A stretch of 20,402 nt of DNA from a virus. Position 1 is the stretch's first letter; each line of letters starts with the position of its first letter. Below, piece after piece: positions 7,592 through 14,040 of the stretch. The translations under genes were made by a program, and so were the position numbers. The notes beneath the pieces were generated by a model. It was given only the letters and a program-made list of their open reading frames with translations. It did not search any database and was not told the DNA's origin. The stretch covers positions 1 through 20,402 of IMG/VR virus record IMGVR_UViG_3300007520_000640; one strand, written 5' to 3'.

Positions 7592-8391
7592 TGAAGACAT
7601 TCCACGAAGCTCCTATTTATTATATGGATCTTGTTGACCGCCTGACAGATGGTACATATTTTCTTGTGCACCTGTTTGAAGATAATGAAGATTATCTAGA
7701 ACGAGCTATGTCAGTCTCAAGAGACCGGCATGTAATACTCGACAATTCTGTATTTGAACTTGAGACTGAATTCGATTCTGAGCGTTTTGCTTATTGGATC
7801 GATCTAACTCGTCCAACGGAATACATTATCCCTGACAAACTCGAAGATCGAGATAAGACAATCCAGAATGTTATTGATTGGAACAATGAGTTTAAATCTA
7901 ACGTTCCCGGAAAGTCTATTGGGGTTATTCAAGGAAAGTCATATCAGGAAATCGTTGACTGCTATAAGGCTATTGAACCCCTAGTAGATAAAGTCGCTAT
8001 ATCATTCGACTATAGTTGCTATAAACAAATCGCGTACGCCTGGGGGGGTATAGATAAGCTAGAGTTATGGATGCATGGACGCCGTGCGCTATTATCTAGG
8101 TTATTGCAAGATGGTATTATCAATACAAATAAGCCACATCACCTCCTCGGCGGGTCATTAGTTAATGAATGGAGATCATATATCGGATACTCGTGGATTG
8201 AATCTGTTGATACGTCCAGCCCGATAATGTGGGCTATGGAAAAGAAGCTTTATACTGGAGAAGTATATAAGCCAGCTGCAAAACTCTTTACTCTAATCGA
8301 TTTTGAACCATCTTCAATCGACGAAGACTTAGATATCACTAACAAGATGGTACAAAATATCGCAACATTTAGAAAGACGTGTAATGGCTAA
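7591..8391 (+). CDS. dpdA: TGT/DpdA-like DNA 7-deazaguanine transglycosylase
   Basis: A 266-residue protein related to tRNA-guanine transglycosylase, the fold of DpdA enzymes that exchange guanine for a 7-deazaguanine base in DNA. TGT landmarks appear in order: ILDNSVFE (49-56, like TDSGGFQ, with the base-recognising D51), GVIQG (111-115, like the family's GIVQGG), HLLGGS (184-189, like HYLMGVG) and SVDTSSP (205-211, like FDCVxPT, giving D207 as the candidate nucleophile). It is shorter than bacterial TGT (about 375) and lacks the C-terminal zinc cysteine cluster. Placement between pathway genes, coupled to the kinase and overlapping queF by eight bases, supports a DNA rather than tRNA target. 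The subfamily is not resolved. Confidence 0.82.
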   Translation: MKTFHEAPIYYMDLVDRLTDGTYFLVHLFEDNEDYLERAMSVSRDRHVILDNSVFELETEFDSERFAYWIDLTRPTEYIIPDKLEDRDKTIQNVIDWNNEFKSNVPGKSIGVIQGKSYQEIVDCYKAIEPLVDKVAISFDYSCYKQIAYAWGGIDKLELWMHGRRALLSRLLQDGIINTNKPHHLLGGSLVNEWRSYIGYSWIESVDTSSPIMWAMEKKLYTGEVYKPAAKLFTLIDFEPSSIDEDLDITNKMVQNIATFRKTCNG

Positions 8392-9271
8392 GAGACCTTC
8401 AACAGTAAAAATCGAACAAGAAACTATAACAGATAAAGTAGAAGGCACTCTACTTGGGCAACGAGTATCTGCTCCAACAACCTATTCGCCGGAAATTCTA
8501 GTACGAGTACCTCGTGAAGAAAATCGTAAGGATTATGGTATTACTACTACAGAAATGCACGGGTACGATGACTGGTATGCGTATGAGTGTTCAACAGTTA
8601 CAACCAAAGGCGTACCAGTATACTTCGGACTTATTATTCGATATGATTCTATGTCGCAGTTTATCGTTGAATCAAAATCGTTAAAGCTCTATCTAAACTC
8701 ATTCAATATGGAATCACTTGCAGATACAGTTAAGGGTGCCATGCAAGAGTATCTACGCCGCGTAGAAGTAGATCTAGCGCATCTGCTCGAAACAACTATT
8801 CAACTAGTAGTGTTTGAAGAAGGTAGTACCTTTAGTGCTATTACAGATGCAGACGATCTAGGTAAAATTGTAGACCTTGATAATATCGAGATTACAGAGT
8901 ATAATGAGAGTCCAGATATACTCCAAGTGTATGATACACCAACAGACGTATTTTGGAAGTTCTCTGGTATTCGTTCAAACTGCAAAATTACAAACCAACC
9001 TGATTGGGCGACCGCGTATATCCGCATTAGAGGAAATAAAGTACCGGTACCAGAAGCGTTGGTTAAGTACCTAGTATCATTTAGAAACGAAAGCCACTTC
9101 CACGAGGAATGTTGTGAAATGATCTTCAAGCGTCTGTTTGATATCTTACAACCCGATGTACTTTGGGTTCGCCTGAACTACACCCGCCGCGGTGGAATTG
9201 ACATCAACCCAACCCGATTCACTACGAATGTGAAGGATACAGTGCCTAGCAGCAGAACGGTATATCAATAA
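8384..9271 (+). CDS. queF: NADPH-dependent preQ0 reductase, long type
   Basis: Reduces the nitrile of preQ0 to the aminomethyl group of preQ1 with NADPH. It is 295 residues, matching the two-domain E. coli-type QueF (about 280). The NADPH/QueF signature ESKSLKLYLNSFN is at 96-108. Catalytic Cys C200 is in RSNCKITNQPDW, with D207 as the acid. FHEEC (239-243) supplies the substrate His/Glu, and YTRRGGIDINP (266-276) closes the site. All key residues are present, so reductase activity is expected. Adjacent genes overlap on both sides. This makes preQ1, not just preQ0, the predicted end product of the core pathway. Confidence 0.96.
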   Translation: MAKRPSTVKIEQETITDKVEGTLLGQRVSAPTTYSPEILVRVPREENRKDYGITTTEMHGYDDWYAYECSTVTTKGVPVYFGLIIRYDSMSQFIVESKSLKLYLNSFNMESLADTVKGAMQEYLRRVEVDLAHLLETTIQLVVFEEGSTFSAITDADDLGKIVDLDNIEITEYNESPDILQVYDTPTDVFWKFSGIRSNCKITNQPDWATAYIRIRGNKVPVPEALVKYLVSFRNESHFHEECCEMIFKRLFDILQPDVLWVRLNYTRRGGIDINPTRFTTNVKDTVPSSRTVYQ

Positions 9272-9519
9272 TGGCTACAACAGAAGACAAGATCAGACCA
9301 AAGCATTATCCAGAAGGCCCTATGGAGCCTATTAACATTATAGATTTTTATAATCTAAACTTTAACGCTGGTAATGTGATCAAGTATGCGCTTCGCTCAG
9401 GGCTAAAATCTGGTGAAGAACCAGTAGACGATTGGGGTAAAGCAGCCTACTACGCCACTCGTGAGTTTAAACGTCTTAAGGCTCTCAAGGATGCGATTAA
9501 TGACAAGTTACCTGGATAG
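9271..9519 (+). CDS. DUF3310 (SaV-like) protein
   Basis: An 82-residue protein with the pattern PKHYPEGPMEPINIIDFYNLNF followed after a short stretch by GNVIKYALRSGLK and a helical KAAYYATREFKRLK. This matches the DUF3310 family found widely in phages; its biochemical role is not established as far as I know. Start and stop overlap neighbours (one base with queF; 20 bases with queC), so it is embedded in the operon. Confidence 0.82.
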   Translation: MATTEDKIRPKHYPEGPMEPINIIDFYNLNFNAGNVIKYALRSGLKSGEEPVDDWGKAAYYATREFKRLKALKDAINDKLPG

Positions 9520-10237
9520 ATTACCTGATACTTCTAAAGGTGCTGTTGTAGTTTTATCTGGAGGACTGGATTCGACTATCGTTATGCGACTATGTGTTGA
9601 AAAGTATGGTGCGGATAATGTTCGAGCCGTTACTTTTGACTATGGTCAGAAACAACGAGTGGAAATTGAACGAGCAGCCGCATCAACTACTAAGCTTGGT
9701 GTCGTACATAAAATATTTGACTTATCTATACTTAACGAAATAAGTCAAGGGTTTAGTGCAAATGTTGACGCTGATATTGAGATGCCTACAATTGAAGATG
9801 TTCTCGGGGATCCACGACCTCCCACATACGTTCCAAATCGCAATATGATTTTAATGTCGTTATGTGCTGCTTATGCAGAAACACAAGACATTAATACTAT
9901 CGTAATGGGATTACAAGTACACGACGAATATGGGTACCATGACACTACACAAAAGTTTGTCGACAAAATAAACTCAGCGTTATCTGAAAATCGTAACATC
10001 AAAGTTAAAGTGTTATGTCCCTTCGTTGATCTTTCAAAGTTAGATGAGCTAAACCTATTAAATGAACTCGACGGCAATCTCGAACTACTTAAAGATACCA
10101 TCACGTGTTACAATCCTGATGTATTAGGTAGATCGTGTGGTGTGGGGAACCCTACAAGGGATTGTCCTTCATGTTCTGAACGATTAGCAGCTTTTGCTAA
10201 ATTTGGAGTTAAAGATCCAATTGAGTATCAGAGATAA
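9500..10237 (+). CDS. queC: 7-cyano-7-deazaguanine synthase
   Basis: ATP- and ammonia-dependent enzyme converting 7-carboxy-7-deazaguanine to preQ0. It is about 245 residues. The PP-loop SGGLDST is at 20-26, FDYGQ at 46-50, VPNRN at 111-115, and four zinc cysteines are at 203, 213, 222 and 225. The C-terminal spacing TCY...CG...DCPSC is looser than in E. coli, with an insertion between the second and third Cys. The start at 9500 has AAGGA eight bases upstream; in-frame ATGs at 9461 and 9491 would extend the protein into DUF3310 without added conserved sequence. The gene's end overlaps the next ORF. Confidence 0.95.
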   Translation: MTSYLDRLPDTSKGAVVVLSGGLDSTIVMRLCVEKYGADNVRAVTFDYGQKQRVEIERAAASTTKLGVVHKIFDLSILNEISQGFSANVDADIEMPTIEDVLGDPRPPTYVPNRNMILMSLCAAYAETQDINTIVMGLQVHDEYGYHDTTQKFVDKINSALSENRNIKVKVLCPFVDLSKLDELNLLNELDGNLELLKDTITCYNPDVLGRSCGVGNPTRDCPSCSERLAAFAKFGVKDPIEYQR

Positions 10238-10889
10238 ACAACGCTTTAATTACGCGTGCAATAATACTTTTGAGCAGTTTCGTGCACCTGATGGATTTTT
10301 TCATATAGTATATGCTACTATACATCATCCGACAGGAAAATTTTACTATGGTAAACATTCTACAAAAAACTACTACGATGGGTATTTTGGTTCAGGTACA
10401 TTACTTAAACATGCGGTTAACAAATATGGCATAAATCAGTTTTATCGAAAGACCTTAGGTTGGTTTAATGATACAAAATCTATGATGCAATATGAACAAG
10501 AGCTATTAGATCGTGCCGTTGGTTTAAAATTATGCTATAATATATCACGAACCGCTAGTGGTGGAAACACCGGCAATTATGAAAACCGTATATGTATAAT
10601 TACCAACGAGCAAAAGCGAAAGATATCTGAAGCTAATACTGGAAGAAAACGTCCAGACGTATCGAAACGTTTATCATTATCAGATAATGGGTTTAGTGAT
10701 TATTGGGTTGGTCGAACAAGAACGGCTGAAGATAAAGAGCGCAAGAGTGCTAAAGCAAAATTAAATATCGCTTCAGGAGTAAACCCATTCGCCCAAAAGA
10801 TACAATGTCCTCATTGCGATAAGCAAGTAGATAGAGGAAATGCTAATCGATGGCATTTTAATAAATGTAAATTTAAAAAGGAACAATAA
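10221..10889 (+). CDS. GIY-YIG homing endonuclease, non-ATG start
   Basis: A GIY-YIG endonuclease with HIVYATIHH and FYYGKHS (YIG part), a YFGSGTLLKHA loop, NUMOD3-like segments (KRKISEANTGRKRP) and a C-terminal zinc finger CPHC-X12-H-X3-C like that of the 6365-7012 gene. No in-frame ATG or GTG precedes the nuclease core. The only candidates are TTG codons at 10194, 10203 and 10221, all inside the end of queC; I list the last, with GGAG 13 bases upstream. Translation may depend on queC reinitiation, or the 5' end may be decayed. Same strand as neighbours, unlike the other two. The start is uncertain. Confidence 0.78.
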   Translation: MSIRDKQRFNYACNNTFEQFRAPDGFFHIVYATIHHPTGKFYYGKHSTKNYYDGYFGSGTLLKHAVNKYGINQFYRKTLGWFNDTKSMMQYEQELLDRAVGLKLCYNISRTASGGNTGNYENRICIITNEQKRKISEANTGRKRPDVSKRLSLSDNGFSDYWVGRTRTAEDKERKSAKAKLNIASGVNPFAQKIQCPHCDKQVDRGNANRWHFNKCKFKKEQ

Positions 10890-10890
10890 A

Positions 10891-11079
10891 ATGATTATAG
10901 CAGGAAAAATAAACTCAGAGTATACCGGGACGATTGTGTATCATTCCGCATCAGGTACACATATCAAAAGTGTCAATGAGGTAGTTACAACACTTGTCAA
11001 TAAATATCCATATGCTAGCGTAATAGGAATTCACGGCAACCGCGAATGTGACGAGATTGAGTTCTTAAACATAACCTAA
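10891..11079 (+). CDS. Small protein of unknown function
   Basis: A 62-residue ORF with a good ribosome site (AAAAAGGAA, about eight bases upstream) just after the endonuclease stop. The ATG at 10891 was used because an earlier in-frame ATG (10840) lies inside the endonuclease. It starts MIIAGKINSEYTGTIVYHSA and shows alternating beta-type hydrophobics. It ends in a TAATG overlap with the amidotransferase gene, suggesting coupling. No family recognised. Confidence 0.65.
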   Translation: MIIAGKINSEYTGTIVYHSASGTHIKSVNEVVTTLVNKYPYASVIGIHGNRECDEIEFLNIT

Positions 11080-11711
11080 TGTGCTCAATAATTGCGTCTT
11101 TTTCAGCTGAAAAGTTTAAAGAACTATATACACTCAATGCGTATAGGGGAACTCTCACGAGTTCGTTTACTGTGCTTGATGAAGACTCAGAGGTAGTAAC
11201 TCTAAACAGATTCGATGACCCTGATAAAATGTTCAAGGTAATCGAATCTTCTATCTTTGACGGAGACACAGGTTGTTACTTTGTAGGACATAGCCAAGCC
11301 CCCACAACCGCGAACTCAGGCATCCATCCAGCCGAAGAAGGCGCCGCACTACTCTGGCATAACGGTATAGTTAAAGAGTCAGATATAACAGCTTGGAATA
11401 CGAGACTCAATACAAACTTTGTATGGGACACAGAATTAATTCTACACCTCTACAACCTGTATGGGTTTTCGATTCTATCTTCTATAGATGGTTCGTTCGC
11501 CTGTATTATGCATGAACACAACAATTTGTTTGTTTTTCGTAACGCGCTCGCTCCATTATTCTATGACAAACAACTAAATATATCGTCCACGAAGTTCGTC
11601 GGTGCAAAACCGCTACCGGCAGATACTGTGTTTAAGATTAACATACATACTCGTGAGATCACAGACTGGAACATCCCATTCATAACAAAAAATAATCCAT
11701 ATTCAATATAG
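11079..11711 (+). CDS. Class II glutamine amidotransferase domain protein
   Basis: A 210-residue Ntn-type glutaminase domain with nothing fused to it. After removal of Met1 the N-terminal Cys2 (MCSIIASF) would be the nucleophile. Family motifs follow: AYRG (21-24), GHSQAPT (70-76), LWHNG (92-96), WDTELILHLYNLYG, and SSIDGSFA with the LAPLFY strand near the C-terminus. These match the glutaminase domain of asparagine synthase and PurF-type enzymes, which hydrolyse glutamine to ammonia for a partner. A GAT domain fused to QueC makes archaeosine-type bases in archaea and some phages; here queC is a separate nearby gene, so a trans partnership is plausible (inference). Confidence 0.85.
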   Translation: MCSIIASFSAEKFKELYTLNAYRGTLTSSFTVLDEDSEVVTLNRFDDPDKMFKVIESSIFDGDTGCYFVGHSQAPTTANSGIHPAEEGAALLWHNGIVKESDITAWNTRLNTNFVWDTELILHLYNLYGFSILSSIDGSFACIMHEHNNLFVFRNALAPLFYDKQLNISSTKFVGAKPLPADTVFKINIHTREITDWNIPFITKNNPYSI

Positions 11712-11719
11712 GACATATT

Positions 11720-12232
11720 ATGATAATTAGCCCAACAAAGGCACTCGAAGAAGGCTGGATTTTTGGTGAAGATATCTGCAAAGATTCTATCCAGCCAAAT
11801 GGAATTGATTTTAAACTCGACCGTATTTTCCGCTTAGATACAACACCATTCACGCTACGTAGAGATTCAAAAATTAATCGTAAAACGTACGAGGTAATGC
11901 CTCAGGAAGTTTTTACGTTGGAAAAGAATTCTCAGTATGATATACTGACGAATCTAAAAGTAAAACTACCCGCAGATATCGCAGCCACATGCATTATACG
12001 AAGTTCACTATCGCGTAACGGGTTACTACTCGGAAACGGGTTATATGATTCCGGTTATGAAGGAACAGTAGGCACTGTTATACATACTCCCGGCGTTAGA
12101 GTAATGCTTGAACAAGGCGTTCGCATCGGTCAATTAGTAATACATAGTGCTCAATCAGCATACAAATACAACGGCCAGTATCAAGGTAATATGGATTACT
12201 GGAAAGATGAAAAAGGAATAAAATGCAAATAG
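11720..12232 (+). CDS. dUTPase/dCTP deaminase-fold protein
   Basis: A 170-residue trimeric dUTPase-superfamily protein. Motifs: SIQPNGIDFKLD (23-34, like IQPxSVDLRLG), IRSSLSRNGL (93-102), LYDSGYEG (108-115, with the dUTPase-type Asp), GVRIGQLV (133-140) and YNGQYQG near the end. The Glu used by dCTP deaminases (in LEL after DPGxxG) appears absent (TVGTVIH), which favours dUTP hydrolysis over deamination. Role: keeping dUTP low and/or supplying dUMP. Ribosome site AGGAC upstream; it overlaps the next gene by ten bases. Confidence 0.85.
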   Translation: MIISPTKALEEGWIFGEDICKDSIQPNGIDFKLDRIFRLDTTPFTLRRDSKINRKTYEVMPQEVFTLEKNSQYDILTNLKVKLPADIAATCIIRSSLSRNGLLLGNGLYDSGYEGTVGTVIHTPGVRVMLEQGVRIGQLVIHSAQSAYKYNGQYQGNMDYWKDEKGIKCK

Positions 12233-13089
12233 AAGTACCGATTGAGCAGCTAAGAGAGCGTAAACTTTTTGTTTGTACACCTATGTACGCTGGTCAATGC
12301 TTCGGTAGTTATACTCAATCAATGATTAATCTAGCGATCAAATGTGTACAGTATGGTATCGCTATGCAGGTATATTACTTGTTCAATGAGAGCCTTATTA
12401 CTAGAGCAAGATCGTATTGTGTCGATGCTTTCCTACGGTCGGACTGCACTCACATGATCTTTATCGACTCCGACATTGCATTTGAAGCAGATGCTGTATT
12501 GACTTTGTTACCGCTACAATCAGATGAATCGCCTTATGATGTAATTGCAGGTCCATACCCTAAGAAGAGTATTTCCTGGGAGAAAATTAAAGCAGCTGTA
12601 GATAAGGGAGCCGCTGATACTGATCCGAATAACCTAAGCAATTACGTTGGCGATTTCGTATTCAACCTCATACCGGGTCAAACTGTAATGAAGCTAGATG
12701 AACCAGTTGAGGTTCTCGAGACTGGCACCGGGTTTATGATGATACGGCGTAAGACGTTTGAAGATTTTGCGAGCAAATATCCGGAGCTATTATTCAAACC
12801 AGATCACGTAAGAACTGAAGGTTTAGACGGTTCTAGAGAGATTATGATGTGCTTTGATACTATAATAGATCCAGTGACAAAGCGATACCTTTCCGAGGAT
12901 TATATGTTTTGCCAGTTTGTTCGCAATATGGGTGGACGCGTATGGGTTGCTCCATGGTTGCAACTACAACATACTGGTACGTTTGTATTCGGAGGTACAT
13001 TGCAACATTTATCATCCGTAGGGGCTTCCGCGACTGCTGATGTCAGTAAGATTCGCCCGACCCCTAGAAAAGTAAAGACGATTACATAA
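12223..13089 (+). CDS. GT-A-fold glycosyltransferase-like protein
   Basis: A 288-residue protein resembling phage family 2-type glycosyltransferases. The N-terminal VCTPMYAG strand, NESLITRARSYCVDAFL, and the nucleotide-sugar motif FIDSDIAFEADA (DSD at 82-84) are typical of this group. A late region ETGTGFMMIRRK and SEDYMFCQFVRNMGG (like the ED acceptor motif) follows. Acceptor and sugar are unknown: DNA base, virion or host surface are all possible. It is coupled to the clamp gene by TAATG. No membrane segment is seen. Confidence 0.8.
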   Translation: MQIEVPIEQLRERKLFVCTPMYAGQCFGSYTQSMINLAIKCVQYGIAMQVYYLFNESLITRARSYCVDAFLRSDCTHMIFIDSDIAFEADAVLTLLPLQSDESPYDVIAGPYPKKSISWEKIKAAVDKGAADTDPNNLSNYVGDFVFNLIPGQTVMKLDEPVEVLETGTGFMMIRRKTFEDFASKYPELLFKPDHVRTEGLDGSREIMMCFDTIIDPVTKRYLSEDYMFCQFVRNMGGRVWVAPWLQLQHTGTFVFGGTLQHLSSVGASATADVSKIRPTPRKVKTIT

Positions 13090-13748
13090 TGAAGCTAAGT
13101 ATTGATACTATCAACATACTGAAGTACTTTAGTAGTATTACACCAAATATTCTTATTAGTCCTGGTTCAGATCTTAGTACTATGACACTAAATAAAAATA
13201 TAGTCGCTGTCGCAACAGTACTAGAAGATTTTCCGCAGGAGTTTGGAGTATATAATCTACCGGAGTTTCTAAACGTTGTGTCTCTTTTCAAAGATCCTGA
13301 ACTCCTATTTCTTGGGGGAAAAAAGGCTCAAATAAAAGAGGGTCGAGCTGTTATAGGTTATACGTTCGCGGAGCCTGCTCTGATGACAAAAGCTCCCGCG
13401 AAGGGGCTCAAGGCTGGAGATGAAGTCGCCACCTTTGAGCTTAAAGCTGATCAACTTACTAGTCTACAAAAGGCTATGTCAATTCTCAATCTACAGGATG
13501 TTATAATTGAAGGAATTGGCGGTAAGCTATATCTGAAGGGGACGGATTTAAAATCATCGTCCAGTTCAGGGTACGAGTATGAGCTAGGAGATGCTGACAG
13601 TGATTTCAGCGCTATTATCAAAGAAGAATATCTAAGACTAATGCCAGGTACTCACAATGTAGCTGTTACAGAAAGATATGTACGATTCAATCATATCGAA
13701 AAGAATGTCACCACCTGGATTGGTGTTGATGCTAAATCTAAATTTTAA
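13089..13748 (+). CDS. DNA polymerase sliding clamp, T4 gp45-like
   Basis: A 219-residue processivity clamp for DNA replication and, in T4, for late transcription. It starts MKLSIDTINILKYFSSI, close to the T4 gp45 start MKLSKDTTALLKNF, and has the similar length (T4: 227), YNLPEFLNVVSLFKDPEL in the first domain, and LKADQLTSLQKAMSIL in the inter-domain region. It forms a ring-shaped trimer in T4. This is the main marker placing the phage near the T4 group. It follows the glycosyltransferase with a one-base overlap. Confidence 0.93.
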   Translation: MKLSIDTINILKYFSSITPNILISPGSDLSTMTLNKNIVAVATVLEDFPQEFGVYNLPEFLNVVSLFKDPELLFLGGKKAQIKEGRAVIGYTFAEPALMTKAPAKGLKAGDEVATFELKADQLTSLQKAMSILNLQDVIIEGIGGKLYLKGTDLKSSSSSGYEYELGDADSDFSAIIKEEYLRLMPGTHNVAVTERYVRFNHIEKNVTTWIGVDAKSKF

Positions 13749-13759
13749 AAGGAAACAAG

Positions 13760-14005
13760 ATGACAAAAGCAAAAGCAACTGAAAATACCGAGACGGGAGC
13801 TGAAGAAGTTCAAGAAGTAGAGCGTGATGTGCCTCGTGCTGAGCTGTACTTCGCTACTGTTCGTCTCATCGATATGATGACGAAGCGTGGAACGGTAGAA
13901 GGCGGCGAACTACTAACCGTAGGAACTATCCGTCAACGATATGTTGATTGGCTCGTAGAGCAAGGTTTTGTAAATACAGAACAACCACAACAACCACCAC
14001 AATAA
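13760..14005 (+). CDS. Small acidic protein downstream of the clamp
   Basis: An 81-residue protein with a charged, Glu-rich N-terminus (TENTETGAEEVQEVERD), a central helical region (RAELYFATVRLIDMMTKRG) and a Gln/Pro-rich tail. Good ribosome site (AAAGGAAA). In T4, clamp-loader and RegA genes follow gp45; this protein does not resemble them. It ends just before the hairpin terminator, so it closes the plus-strand operon. No family recognised. Confidence 0.72.
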   Translation: MTKAKATENTETGAEEVQEVERDVPRAELYFATVRLIDMMTKRGTVEGGELLTVGTIRQRYVDWLVEQGFVNTEQPQQPPQ

Positions 14006-14006
14006 C

Positions 14007-14040
14007 AAAAAAGAAGGATTTTAATAGATCCTTCTTTTTT
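14007..14040. terminator. Bidirectional intrinsic terminator
   Basis: A perfect 13-bp inverted repeat: AAAAAAGAAGGAT (14007-14019) pairs with ATCCTTCTTTTTT (14028-14040), leaving an 8-base loop. Run of T on the right for plus-strand transcripts and, by symmetry, on the left for minus-strand ones. It lies between converging transcripts. The minus-strand gene's stop codon (14021-14023) sits in the loop. Confidence 0.88.

Noticed and set aside
9461-9499. Longer queC N-terminus from 9461 or 9491
   Set aside because: It adds only sequence inside DUF3310; 9500 has a ribosome site and the protein then begins close to the PP-loop strand.
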